Assembly: GCF_000716335.1 (NCBI RefSeq)
Contig: NZ_KL591013.1
Location: 264,238 to 328,237, forward strand
Direction: 5' to 3'
DNA from: Streptomyces sp. NRRL S-118
GTDB taxonomy: Bacteria > Actinomycetota > Actinomycetes > Streptomycetales > Streptomycetaceae
Length of the DNA: 64,000 bases
Shown here: positions 25,203 through 33,891 of the stretch, one piece after another
Position numbering within the stretch: position 1 is the first letter of the stretch
Layout of the letters: every line of letters starts with the position of its first letter
Program-made: the position numbers and the translations under genes
The notes under the pieces: generated by a model
Seen by the model: the letters and a program-made list of their open reading frames with translations, nothing else
Database searches by the model: none
Told to the model about the DNA's origin: nothing

Positions 25203-26606
25203 ATGCGCACAACTCTTCGCACGAGCACACGCACGGCACGGACGGCACTGAGGGCACGCACGGCACTCACGGCGCTGGTGGCCGCCGGAGCCCTCACCCT
25301 GGCGGGGTGCGGGGACGGGGGCGGCGGGAAGGGCGGCGGCCCCGGCGCGAGCAAGGAGCCCGGCGGGGCGGCGGCGACCGTCGACCTGCCGCGGCTCGAC
25401 GGCCAGAAGCTCCAGGTCGTCGCGGTCTGGACCGGTCCCGAGCAGGCGGCCTTCACCAAGGTCCTCGACGAGTTCGAGAAGCGCACCGGCGCCGAGGTCG
25501 CGTACGTCCCGACCCAGGACGCGATGCTCAACTACATCGGTACGAAGATCGCGGGCGGCGCGCCGCCGGACGTGGCGATGCTCCAGCAGGTCGGCGCACT
25601 CCAGCAGGCCGTGGAGCGGAAGTGGGTCAAGCCGGTGGGCCCCGGGGCGAAGACCCAGCTGGCCAAGAACTACTCCCGAGGCTGGCAGGACCTGGGCGCG
25701 GTCGACGGCACCCGGTACGGCGTGTACTTCAAGGCCGCCAACAAGTCGCTGATCTGGTACAACACCGCCGTCTTCGAGAACGCGGGCGTCTCCGAGCCGA
25801 AGACCTGGAAGGAACTGCTCACCACCGCCGAGACGATCTCCGCCTCCGGTGTGACGCCGTTCTCGGTCGGCGGCGCGGACGGCTGGACCCTCACGGACTG
25901 GTTCGAGAACATCTACCTCTCGCAGGCCGGCCCGGAGAAGTACGACCAGCTCGCCCGGCACGAGATCCCGTGGACCGACCCGTCCGTGAAGCAGGCCCTC
26001 ACCACCCTCGCCGAGCTGTTCGGCAAGCCGGCCCTGATCGCCGGCGGCGCGGACGGGGCGCTGCAGACGGAGTTCCCGGCCTCCGTCACGCAGACGTTCT
26101 CCGGCGGCGACCGGCCCAAGGCCGGCATGGTCTTCGAAGGCGACTTCGTCTCGATCAACATCGGTCAGACCGACGCCAAGATCGGTACGGACGCGAAGGT
26201 GTTCCCCTTCCCCGCGGTCGGCACCGAAGCCCCGGTGGTCACAGGCGGCGACGTGGCCGTCGCGCTGACCGACAAGCCCGCCGCGCAGGCCCTGTTGACG
26301 TTCCTCGCCTCGCCCGACGCGGCGCGGATCTGGGCGGGCGAGGGCGGGTTCATCTCCCCGAACAAGTCCCTGGCCCCGTCGGCGTACCCGAACGACGTGC
26401 AACGCGACATCGCCGAGGCGCTCATCGCGGCGGGCGACGACTTCCGCTTCGACATGTCGGACCAGATGCCGCAGTCGTTCGGCGGCACCCCCGGCAAGGG
26501 CGAGTGGAAGGCGCTGCAGGACTTCCTGAAGAACCCGAAGGACATCGCGGGCACCCAGGCCCGCCTGGAGGCCGACGCGGCCAAGGCGTACCAGAACGAG
26601 GGCTGA
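25203..26606 (+). CDS. ABC transporter extracellular sugar-binding lipoprotein
   Basis: A 467-residue family-1 solute-binding protein. The Arg-rich N-terminus, hydrophobic stretch and lipobox LAGC (Cys near residue 35) mark it for lipid anchoring outside the membrane. The mature part has the family pattern, e.g. LQVVAVWTGPEQAAFTKVLD, IGTKIAGGAPPDVAMLQQ, GTRYGVYFKAANKSLIWYNT. The ligand is probably a sugar or oligosaccharide but cannot be named. The ATG follows GGAGACGGGG; a GTG one codon earlier is an alternative start. It is the first gene of the importer operon, 4 bp before the first permease. Confidence 0.9.
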   Translation: MRTTLRTSTRTARTALRARTALTALVAAGALTLAGCGDGGGGKGGGPGASKEPGGAAATVDLPRLDGQKLQVVAVWTGPEQAAFTKVLDEFEKRTGAEVAYVPTQDAMLNYIGTKIAGGAPPDVAMLQQVGALQQAVERKWVKPVGPGAKTQLAKNYSRGWQDLGAVDGTRYGVYFKAANKSLIWYNTAVFENAGVSEPKTWKELLTTAETISASGVTPFSVGGADGWTLTDWFENIYLSQAGPEKYDQLARHEIPWTDPSVKQALTTLAELFGKPALIAGGADGALQTEFPASVTQTFSGGDRPKAGMVFEGDFVSINIGQTDAKIGTDAKVFPFPAVGTEAPVVTGGDVAVALTDKPAAQALLTFLASPDAARIWAGEGGFISPNKSLAPSAYPNDVQRDIAEALIAAGDDFRFDMSDQMPQSFGGTPGKGEWKALQDFLKNPKDIAGTQARLEADAAKAYQNEG

Positions 26607-26610
26607 CGCC

Positions 26611-27945
26611 ATGGCCACGCCCGCCACCGCCCCGAAGCGCGCCCCGGGCCGCAGGAGCGTGACCGGCACCCGCGGGATCGTCGCGGCCGGCTTCCTGCTG
26701 CCCGCGCTGGTCCTGCTCGGCGCGCTCGTGGTCTACCCGATCGCGTACTCGGTCCAGCGGTCGTTCTTCGACCGGTCCGGCGACTCGTTCGCCGGGTTCG
26801 CCAACTACGTGGAGATCTTCACCGACGACACGATCCTCACCGCCGTGAAGAACAACGCCGTGTGGGTGGTGGTGGCGCCGACCGTCGCCACCGCGCTCGG
26901 CCTGATCTTCGCGGTGCTGACGGAACGGGTCCGCTGGGGCACGGCGTTCAAACTGGTCGTCTTCATGCCGATGGCGATCTCCATGCTCGCCGCGGGGATC
27001 ATCTTCCGGCTGGTGTACGAGCAGGACCCGGACCGCGGCGTCGCCAACGCCGTCTGGGTGGGCGTGCACGACACGTTCGCCGAGTCGGCCGGCTACCCCA
27101 GGGCCCGCCCCCTGCCGGTCCACCCGCTCGAAGCGGCGGGCGGCGGGGCGTTCATCACGGAGGAGCCGGTACGGGCCGGCACGCCGGCCGAGCTGCCGCT
27201 GGTCGGCGTGGCACCCGCCGACATGCCGGAGGACGCGAAACCCGCGACGGCGCCCCCGCCCGCCGCCGACGGCCGGATCACCGGCACCGTGTGGCTGGAC
27301 TTCACCCGGGGCGGCGGCGGTACGCCCAACACCATCGACGCCCGGGAGCTCGGACTTCCCGGCATCGAGGTGGAGGCCGTCAAGGACGGCAAGGTCGTCG
27401 CCACGGCCACGGCGGCCGCGGACGGCACCTTCAGCCTCCCCGCCGAGGCCGACGGCGCCCGTCTGCGCCTGCCCGAGTCGAACTTCCGCGAACGCTACAA
27501 CGGTGTCGACTGGCTCGGCCCGTCCTTCGTCACCCCGGCGATCATCGGCAGCTACGTGTGGATGTGGGCGGGCTTCGCGATGGTGCTGATCGCGGCGGGC
27601 CTGGCGGGCCTGCCCCGCGAACTGCTCGAAGCCGCCCGCGTCGACGGGGCCAACGAGTGGCAGGTCTTCCGCCGGGTCACGGTGCCGCTCCTCGCACCGG
27701 TCCTCGCGGTCGTCCTCGTCACCCTGATGATCAACGTCCTGAAGATCTTCGACCTGGTCTTCATCATCGCGCCGGGCTCGGTCCAGGACGACGCCAACGT
27801 CCTGGCGCTCCAGCTCTACCGCTCCTCCTTCGGCACGGACGCCCACCTCGGCGTGGGCAGCGCCATCTCCGTCCTCCTCCTGCTGCTGGTGATCCCGGTG
27901 ATGTGGTTCAACATCAGGCGCATCCGGAAGGAGACGCGACGGTGA
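26611..27945 (+). CDS. ABC sugar permease 1 with a large extracytoplasmic insert
   Basis: A 444-residue protein with the six-helix core of MalF/UgpA-type permeases. TM1 is at about 24-46, TM2 86-110, TM3 118-140, TM4 297-322, then the EAA loop ELLEAARVDGANEWQVFRRV, and two more helices. It is about 145 residues longer than usual. Residues about 146-292, between TM3 and TM4, form a soluble insert that by topology faces outside. Part of it (GRITGTVWLDF ... LGLPGIEVEAVKDGKVVATA ... DGTFSLP) reads like a Cna-B/SdrD-type beta-sandwich repeat. The insert could contact the binding lipoprotein. The 3' end, from 27913, is duplicated downstream. Confidence 0.88.
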   Translation: MATPATAPKRAPGRRSVTGTRGIVAAGFLLPALVLLGALVVYPIAYSVQRSFFDRSGDSFAGFANYVEIFTDDTILTAVKNNAVWVVVAPTVATALGLIFAVLTERVRWGTAFKLVVFMPMAISMLAAGIIFRLVYEQDPDRGVANAVWVGVHDTFAESAGYPRARPLPVHPLEAAGGGAFITEEPVRAGTPAELPLVGVAPADMPEDAKPATAPPPAADGRITGTVWLDFTRGGGGTPNTIDARELGLPGIEVEAVKDGKVVATATAAADGTFSLPAEADGARLRLPESNFRERYNGVDWLGPSFVTPAIIGSYVWMWAGFAMVLIAAGLAGLPRELLEAARVDGANEWQVFRRVTVPLLAPVLAVVLVTLMINVLKIFDLVFIIAPGSVQDDANVLALQLYRSSFGTDAHLGVGSAISVLLLLLVIPVMWFNIRRIRKETRR

Positions 27946-28039
27946 CCGGCGCGCTCGCGCCCGGCGCACCCTGTCGGGGGTCCGGGGGTCGTCCCCCGGG
28001 CCGGCACAGCAAGATCAGGCGCATCCGGAAGGAGACGCG
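27913..28039 (+). repeat. 26-bp direct repeats flanking a palindromic insertion between the permease genes
   Basis: The 26 bp at 27913-27938 (last codons of permease 1) recur exactly at 28014-28039, just before the permease 2 ATG; similarity continues for a few bases (acgGTGA versus gcgATGA). The intervening DNA contains a GC-rich hairpin (CCGGGGG-TCGT-CCCCCGG near 27982-28000). The ancestral junction was probably a four-base stop/start overlap, and a 101-bp unit has been inserted by duplication. The second copy carries the GGAAGGAG ribosome site for permease 2. Confidence 0.85.
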
Positions 28040-28042
28040 GCG

Positions 28043-28909
28043 ATGAGCAGCGGTACCGAGCAGAGCCTTGCCACCCGCCTCGCCGCCGGCGCCGCCGGGG
28101 GCGCGCTGCGGGTGTTCCTCGTCCTCGTCGGGCTGTTCTGGCTGATGCCGACCGTCGGGCTGCTGCTGTCCTCGCTGCGGGACCCGGCCGACATCAGCTC
28201 CTCCGGCTGGTGGCGGGTCCTCACCGCGCCCGCGCAGCTCACGACCGCCAACTACGCCGCGCTCCTCGACAACGGGACCATCACCGGCTCGCTCCTCTCC
28301 ACCGTCCTCATCACCGTCCCGTCGACCGTCCTCGTCATCGTCATCGGGTCGTTCGCCGGGTACGCCTTCGCCTGGATGGAGTTCCCCGGCCGGGACTGGT
28401 GGTTCCTGCTCGTGGTGGGCCTGCTCGTCGTGCCCGTGCAGGTGGCGCTCGTCCCGGTGTCGAAGCTCTTCGGCGAGATCGGCATCTTCGAGACGACACT
28501 CGGCGTGGTCCTCTTCCACGTCGCCTTCGGCCTGCCCTTCGCCATCTTCCTGCTGCGCAACTTCTTCGCGGAGATCCCCCGCGAACTGCTGGAGGCGGCA
28601 CGGCTCGACGGTGCCGGCGAGGTGCGGCTGTTCACGCGGGTGGTCATGCCGCTCGGCGGCCCGGCCATCGCCTCGCTCGGCATCTTCCAGTTCCTGTGGG
28701 TGTGGAACGACATGCTGATCGCGCTGATCTTCGCCGACTCCGACGCGCCGCCGATCACGGTCGCGCTCCAGCAGCAGGTACGGCAGTTCGGCAACAACAT
28801 CGACGTCCTCGCGCCCGGGGCGTTCGTCTCGATGGTGATCCCGCTCGCCGTCTTCTTCGCCTTCCAGCGGCAGTTCGTGTCGGGGGTGATGGCGGGCGCG
28901 GTCAAATGA
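28043..28909 (+). CDS. ABC sugar permease 2
   Basis: A 288-residue MalG-type permease. It has six membrane helices, an EAA loop (ELLEAARLDGAGEVRLFTRVVMPLGGPA) and the typical C-terminus (VSMVIPLAVFFAFQRQFVSGVMAGAVK). It pairs with permease 1. No ABC ATPase gene lies next to it; in streptomycetes such importers usually share the MsiK ATPase encoded elsewhere, which is the expected partner. Its ATG follows the duplicated 26-bp repeat, which supplies GGAAGGAG. Confidence 0.92.
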   Translation: MSSGTEQSLATRLAAGAAGGALRVFLVLVGLFWLMPTVGLLLSSLRDPADISSSGWWRVLTAPAQLTTANYAALLDNGTITGSLLSTVLITVPSTVLVIVIGSFAGYAFAWMEFPGRDWWFLLVVGLLVVPVQVALVPVSKLFGEIGIFETTLGVVLFHVAFGLPFAIFLLRNFFAEIPRELLEAARLDGAGEVRLFTRVVMPLGGPAIASLGIFQFLWVWNDMLIALIFADSDAPPITVALQQQVRQFGNNIDVLAPGAFVSMVIPLAVFFAFQRQFVSGVMAGAVK

Positions 28910-28995
28910 CGTACAGGCCGGCGGACGTACACCCGCCTGTCCCCCGTATGCCACGGGACGCGTAACCCGGTCGGTCCACCGGAAGTTCCCGGGCC

Positions 28996-31257
28996 ATGCC
29001 CCGGTTCAGCGTCATCGTCCCCGCGTACCACGTCCAGGCCTATCTGCACGCCTGCCTGGAGTCGGTGCTCTCCCAGTCCTGCGACGACCTCGAACTGATC
29101 GCCGTGGACGACTGCTCGGCCGACGGCTGCGGCGCGATCATCGACGAGTTCGCCGCCCGTGACCGCCGGGTCATCGCCGTCCACCTGCCGGAGAACACCG
29201 GCCTGGGACCCGCCCGCAACGCCGGACTCGCCCACGCCACCGGCGACTACCTGGTCTTCCTCGACGGCGACGACACCCTCGCCCCCGGCTCCCTCCGGGC
29301 CGTGGCGGACCGCCTCAAGGAGACCGGCGACCCGGACGTGCTGGTGTACGACCACGTCCGTACGTACCCCACCGGAGAGGTCGTCCCCAACGAGTTCCGC
29401 GCCCACCTCGCCGAGTCCGGCCCGGCGCCCTTCGTGCTCGCCGACCGCCCCGGGCTGCTGAAGGTCCTGATGGTGGTGTGGAACAAGGCGTACAAGCGGG
29501 AGTTCGTCGCACGTGAAGGCTTCACCTTCCCGCCCGGGTTCTACGAGGACACCCCGTGGACCTACCCGGCGCTGATGGCCGCCGGGTCGATCGCCACGCT
29601 GGACCGGGTGTGCGTGCACTACCGCCAGCGCCGCACCGGCTCCATCCTGAGCACCACGAGCCTGCGCCACTTCGACCTGTTCGACCAGTACGAGCGGCTC
29701 TTCGCGTTCCTCGACGCACGCCCCGAGCTGGCGTGCTGGCGTCCGGTGCTGCGCCGGCGCATGGCCGACCACTTCACGTCCGTGTTCATGGCCCCCGGGC
29801 GGCTGCCGCGCGGCACCCGCGCCGCCTTCTTCCGCCGCGCCCGGGCCCACTACCGCCGCCACCGTGCCCCCGGCGTCACCCCGGCACCGGCCGCCCGCGC
29901 GTTCGCCGTCCCGCGGCTCACCACCCGCCTGCGCCACGCCCTGGTGCGGTCCGGCAGCCACCGCACGTACCGCGCGCTGATGGCGGCGCGCACGGCGAAG
30001 CGGCGCGCCGCGGCGGGCGGCCGCCGGGTCGCGGGCGCGGTGCGCGGCGCGCTGCTCCAGCTGCACTACCGGATCCAGCGGTGCCTGCCGGTGCGGGACG
30101 ACCGCGCCGTCTTCAGCGCCTACTGGAGCCGCGGTTACGCGTGCAGCCCGGCGGCGATCGAGGAGCGGGTGCGCGAGCTGGCGCCGCACGTGCGCACCGC
30201 CTGGATCTGCTCCCCCGCGCACGCGCACACCGTGCCGCCGGGCACGCGCGGGGTGCGGCCGGGGTCGGCCGCGTACTGGACGGCCCTGGCCAGGTCCAAG
30301 TACCTCGTCAACAACGTCAACTTCGACCGGCGGCTGGTCAAGCGGCGCGGACAGGTGGTCGTGCAGACGCAGCACGGCACTCCGCTGAAGCACATGGGCC
30401 TGGACCTGATGCACCGCCCGGCCGCCGCCCGCGGCACGGACTTCGCCGGGCTGCTGCGCGCCGTCGACACCTGGGACTACCTCGTCTCCCCCAGCCGCCA
30501 CGCCACGCTCGTGTGGGAGCGGGTCTACCCGGCCGGGTACCGCACGCTGGAGTACGGCTCGCCGCGCAACGACGTGTTCCAGCGGGCGGGGGCCGCCGAC
30601 GTCGCCCGGCTGCGCGAGACGCTCGGCATCCCCGAGGGCCGCACGGCGATCCTGTACGCGCCCACCCACCGGGACTACATGACGCCGCAGCCGCGCCTGC
30701 TCGACCTGGAGCGGGTGCTGCGGGCGCTCGGCCCGGGGTTCGTGATCCTCGCGCGCCCCCACCCGACGCACGGCGACGGCCCGCCGCCGCCCGCCCACCC
30801 GCGGGTCATCGACGTCTCCGCGCACCCGTCGGTCGAGCAACTGTGCCTGGCCTCGGACGCACTGGTCACGGACTACTCGTCCCTGATGTTCGACTACGCG
30901 AACCTGGACCGGCCGATCGTGGTGCACACCGAGGACTGGATGGCGTACGAGGCGGCCCGCGGCACCTACTTCGACGTGCGGACCTTCCCACCGGGCGCGG
31001 TGGCCCGCTCCGAGGACGAGCTGATCGACATCTTCGTCACCGGGCACTGGCGGGGCTCGCGCTCGGCGCGGCTGCGCGCCGCCTTCCGGGCGCGGTTCTG
31101 CCCGTACGACGACGGCGGCGCGGCCGAGCGGGTGGTGCGGCACGTGTTCCTGGGCGAGGACCCGCAGCGGCTGGCCCCCGTCGTCCCGCTGGAGGAGCGC
31201 CGCCCCGCCCCGTCGATGGGCGAGGCGGTGTCGGTGCTGTTCCCGGCGCCCCGGTAG
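28996..31257 (+). CDS. Bifunctional GT2 glycosyltransferase / CDP-glycerol glycerophosphotransferase-type polymerase
   Basis: A 753-residue protein. The N-terminal GT2 domain (about 1-230) has FSVIVPAYHVQAYL, VDDCSADG and the DxD in VFLDGDDTL. A basic linker is followed by a C-terminal TagF/TarF-type domain (about 365-735). The TagF active-site signatures are present: QTQHGTPLKHMGLD and VTDYSSLMFDYANLDRPIVV. Such enzymes add glycerol- or ribitol-phosphate, or related units, to wall teichoic-acid-like polymers; the sugar added by the GT2 half is unknown. It follows the importer after 86 bp and is probably transcribed separately. It is closely similar in design to the enzyme at 35529-37748. Confidence 0.88.
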   Translation: MPRFSVIVPAYHVQAYLHACLESVLSQSCDDLELIAVDDCSADGCGAIIDEFAARDRRVIAVHLPENTGLGPARNAGLAHATGDYLVFLDGDDTLAPGSLRAVADRLKETGDPDVLVYDHVRTYPTGEVVPNEFRAHLAESGPAPFVLADRPGLLKVLMVVWNKAYKREFVAREGFTFPPGFYEDTPWTYPALMAAGSIATLDRVCVHYRQRRTGSILSTTSLRHFDLFDQYERLFAFLDARPELACWRPVLRRRMADHFTSVFMAPGRLPRGTRAAFFRRARAHYRRHRAPGVTPAPAARAFAVPRLTTRLRHALVRSGSHRTYRALMAARTAKRRAAAGGRRVAGAVRGALLQLHYRIQRCLPVRDDRAVFSAYWSRGYACSPAAIEERVRELAPHVRTAWICSPAHAHTVPPGTRGVRPGSAAYWTALARSKYLVNNVNFDRRLVKRRGQVVVQTQHGTPLKHMGLDLMHRPAAARGTDFAGLLRAVDTWDYLVSPSRHATLVWERVYPAGYRTLEYGSPRNDVFQRAGAADVARLRETLGIPEGRTAILYAPTHRDYMTPQPRLLDLERVLRALGPGFVILARPHPTHGDGPPPPAHPRVIDVSAHPSVEQLCLASDALVTDYSSLMFDYANLDRPIVVHTEDWMAYEAARGTYFDVRTFPPGAVARSEDELIDIFVTGHWRGSRSARLRAAFRARFCPYDDGGAAERVVRHVFLGEDPQRLAPVVPLEERRPAPSMGEAVSVLFPAPR

Positions 31258-31348
31258 CGGCGCGCGACCGGGGCGCCGGCCCGCGTTCTCCCCCGGATTC
31301 CCGGTGGTGTGCTCCCGTACCGCCGTGGGCCCGCGCGGCGCTACGGGG

Positions 31349-32098
31349 TCATGCCGTGGGCGGCGGTCCCGCCTGGAGGCGCAGGGCCAGGCCGTCGAGC
31401 ATGACCTCCAGGCCGTAGGCGAACTTGGCGTCGCGCACGCCGGTGGGGTCGAACTCCGTTCCCGAGGCGTGGGCGTATCCCTCCGCCAGGTTGCCGTGCT
31501 CCTGGGCCGCCTGCTGTGCGGCGGGCATCAGACGGGCGATGAGGCCGGCTTCCGTCTCGCCGGACCGGGCCACCGTGGTCAGCCAGGCCGCCTCGGTACC
31601 GCTCATGCCGATCACGTAGGCGAGGAGGGAGTCGATCGCCCGGGAGGGTTCGGGGAAGCCCGCCGTGGAGAACAGGTCGGCGAGGCGGCTGGAGTAGGAC
31701 ATGAGGTTGGGGCCGAGGTAGGCGAGGCCGGCCTGCCCGAGCACCGAGGACAGCCACGGGTGGCGCAGGGATGTCGCGCGGAAGGAGGCGGCGGCCTCGG
31801 CGGCCGCCGTGCGCCAGTCCCCGGTGCCGGCGGGCGGCACGGTCATCTCCCCGAACACCTCGTCGACGGCGAGTTCCATCAGCTCGTCCTTGGTGGCGAC
31901 ATGGCGGTAGAGGGAGGTCGCTCCGGCGTTCAGGCGGGCGGCCAGCTTGCGCATGCTCAGGGCTTCGATGCCGTCGGCGTCCAGCATGACGATCGCCTCC
32001 CGGACGATCGCCTCCTGGGACAGTCCGGGCTGTTCCGCCGCCCGCCGGCGGCGGGCCCAGACGGAGGGGATCTGCTGGGGCTTGTCGTCCTCGGCCAT
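31349..32098 (-). CDS. TetR family repressor of the adjacent DHA2 efflux gene
   Basis: A 249-residue protein. The helix-turn-helix lies at about 25-70 (IVREAIVMLDADGIEALSMR ... LYRHVATKDELMELAVDEV), preceded by a ~24-residue N-terminal extension, with a TetR_C-type ligand domain after it. The ATG at 32098 follows AAAGGAG by 9 nt. It is divergent from a QacA/EmrB-type exporter and separated by a 147-bp space packed with operator-like repeats, the classical layout of a drug-responsive repressor with its pump. The inducer is unknown. Confidence 0.9.
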   Translation of the reverse strand: MAEDDKPQQIPSVWARRRRAAEQPGLSQEAIVREAIVMLDADGIEALSMRKLAARLNAGATSLYRHVATKDELMELAVDEVFGEMTVPPAGTGDWRTAAAEAAASFRATSLRHPWLSSVLGQAGLAYLGPNLMSYSSRLADLFSTAGFPEPSRAIDSLLAYVIGMSGTEAAWLTTVARSGETEAGLIARLMPAAQQAAQEHGNLAEGYAHASGTEFDPTGVRDAKFAYGLEVMLDGLALRLQAGPPPTA

Positions 32099-32131
32099 CG
32101 GCTCGCTCCTTTGCGTACGTCGTGCGCACAC

Positions 32132-32228
32132 AGCGTACAGAGTTCTTGTGTTGCGAACAGTGTACGCAGAGGAGTACGGTGTTCGCATCGCCCGGAACAG
32201 TGTGCGCACAACGGGAACGGTGTGCGCA
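32132..32228. promoter_or_regulatory. Array of phased operator repeats between tetR and the DHA2 exporter
   Basis: Four direct copies of GAACAGTGTNCGCA lie at 32155-32168, 32174-32187, 32195-32208 and 32215-32228, starting 19, 21 and 20 bp apart, about two helical turns each. An inverted copy at 32132-32145 forms a dyad with the first direct copy (13-bp arms, two mismatches, 9-bp centre). More TGCGCAC fragments lie further left. The array fills the space between the divergent genes and ends 17 bp before the exporter ATG, so it should block both promoters. Confidence 0.75.
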
Positions 32229-32245
32229 TCCCGAAAGGAACCCCG

Positions 32246-33781
32246 ATGACAGCCGAAGCCGCAGCGGCCCCGACCCGCAGCCCGCACCGCTGGTGGATCC
32301 TGATCGTGCTGTGCCTCAGCACGCTGGTCCTCGTCGTCGACAGCATGGCGCTGACCGTCGCCGTCCCCGCCATGACCGAGGACATCGGCGCGAGCCCCCA
32401 GCACATCCAGTGGATCCTGGACTCCTACGTCCTGGTCTTCGCCGGCCTGCTGCTGACCTCGGGAAGCCTCGGCGACCGCTTCGGCCGCCGCAGAGTGATG
32501 ATCATCGGCCTGCTGCTCTTCGGAGCGGCGTCACTGGCCGCGGTGTTCTGCACCGACCCCGGCGAGGTCATCGCCGTCCGCGTGGCCATGGGCGTCGGCG
32601 GTGCGCTGATCATGCCCTCCACCCTGTCGATCCTGATCACCGTCTTCGACGAGGACGAGCGCCCGAAGGCGATGGCCGCCTGGGGCTCGGTGTCGATGCT
32701 CGGCCTGGTCGGCAGTCCGGTCCTCGGCGGTGTCCTGATCGACCACTTCTCCTGGCACTCGATCTTCCTCATCAACGTCCCCGTCGTCGTCCTCGCCGTC
32801 GCCGCCGGTCTGCTCCTGATGCCCGAGTCCAAGGCCCCCTGGCAGCGGCCCGACCCGCTCGGCGCCGTCCTCTCCGCCGTCGGGATGACCGCCCTGGTCT
32901 GGTGGATCATCGAGATCCCGCAGCACGGCGCCTTCGAGGGCCGCGGCCTGCTCACCCTCGCCATCGCCGTGACCTCCCTGGCGGGATTCGTGATCTGGCA
33001 GAACACCACCGCCTCTCCGATGGTCCCGCTCGCCCTCTTCAAGCACCGCGACTTCACCGGCGGCTCCATCTCGCTGGCACTGGTGCAGATCGGCAACGGC
33101 GGCCTGCTCCTGGTCCTCACCCAGTACCTCCAGTCGGTCCTCGGGTACTCCCCCGTCAAGGCCGGCCTGGCCTTCACCCCGCTGGCCGTGGCGGCGCTCA
33201 TCGGCAACGGCGTCGGCGCCAAGCTGGCCGCCAGGACCGGCCACCGCCCGCTGATCCTGGCCGGCATGCTCATGATGGCGGCCTCCTTCGGCCTGCTGAC
33301 CACCGTCACCACCGACAGCGGCTTCGCCGTCCCGGCCGTCGCCCTCGCCCTGCTCGGCCTCGGCGCCGGCACGGCCATGCCGGCCGCGGTCGGCGCCCTG
33401 ATGAGCACCATCCCCGCCGACAAGGCAGGCGTCGGCTCCGCCCTCAACGACACCATCCAGCAGGCCGGTACCGCCCTCGGCATCGCCATCCTCGGCTCGC
33501 TCCTCACCAGCACCTTCTCCGCGAAGATGCCGGCCGACGCCCCCGAGCAGGCCAAGCAGTCCATCGGCGGCGCACTGGCCGCCGCCCACGACGACCCGGG
33601 CCTGGTCCAGGCGGCCAAGGACGCCTTCACCGCGTCGATGTCCACCACCCTCACCGTCAGCGCCATCGGCGTCCTCGCCGCAGCCCTCCTCGCCGTGGTG
33701 GTCATGCGCGGCGGCAGCAACGGGGCCCGCGCCGAGCAGGCGGAGCAGGCCCCGGAGAAGGAGGTCGTGCCGGCCGCCTGA
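32246..33781 (+). CDS. DHA2 family drug:proton antiporter (EmrB/QacA type, MFS)
   Basis: A 511-residue membrane protein with about 14 helices. DHA2 hallmarks are present: motif A GSLGDRFGRRRVMIIGLLLF after helix 2, MALTVAVPAMTEDI in helix 1, and motif C-like LVGSPVLGGVLIDHFSW. It should export a toxic compound in exchange for protons. The ATG follows AAAGGAA by 5 nt. It is divergently paired with the TetR gene. A strong hairpin (33816-33861) follows the stop. Position among wall-polymer genes may be incidental. Confidence 0.92.
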   Translation: MTAEAAAAPTRSPHRWWILIVLCLSTLVLVVDSMALTVAVPAMTEDIGASPQHIQWILDSYVLVFAGLLLTSGSLGDRFGRRRVMIIGLLLFGAASLAAVFCTDPGEVIAVRVAMGVGGALIMPSTLSILITVFDEDERPKAMAAWGSVSMLGLVGSPVLGGVLIDHFSWHSIFLINVPVVVLAVAAGLLLMPESKAPWQRPDPLGAVLSAVGMTALVWWIIEIPQHGAFEGRGLLTLAIAVTSLAGFVIWQNTTASPMVPLALFKHRDFTGGSISLALVQIGNGGLLLVLTQYLQSVLGYSPVKAGLAFTPLAVAALIGNGVGAKLAARTGHRPLILAGMLMMAASFGLLTTVTTDSGFAVPAVALALLGLGAGTAMPAAVGALMSTIPADKAGVGSALNDTIQQAGTALGIAILGSLLTSTFSAKMPADAPEQAKQSIGGALAAAHDDPGLVQAAKDAFTASMSTTLTVSAIGVLAAALLAVVVMRGGSNGARAEQAEQAPEKEVVPAA

Positions 33782-33815
33782 CCGAGGCACTCACCTCTCC
33801 ACCGCACGACCGTTC

Positions 33816-33861
33816 CGCGCCGGGAGGCCGGCACCCGCCAGGGTGTCGGCCTCCCGGCGCG
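33816..33861. terminator. Bidirectional hairpin between DHA2 gene and GT2 gene
   Basis: A 19-bp stem with one G/T wobble, loop about 8 nt (CCGCCAGG). It lies between convergent genes ending at 33781 (plus) and 33892 (minus). Confidence 0.8.
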
Positions 33862-33891
33862 AGCGACTCGGACGACGCCGGCTGCACCCGC

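Noticed and set aside
27942..28042. A GTG start of permease 2 in the first copy of the duplicated repeat
   Set aside because: The offset to the real start is 101 bp, not a multiple of three, so this GTG leads into the wrong frame.
28910..28995. An ABC ATPase gene or small gene between permease 2 and the GT2-TagF gene
   Set aside because: Only 86 bp, no reading frame; the importer lacks its own ATPase in this window.
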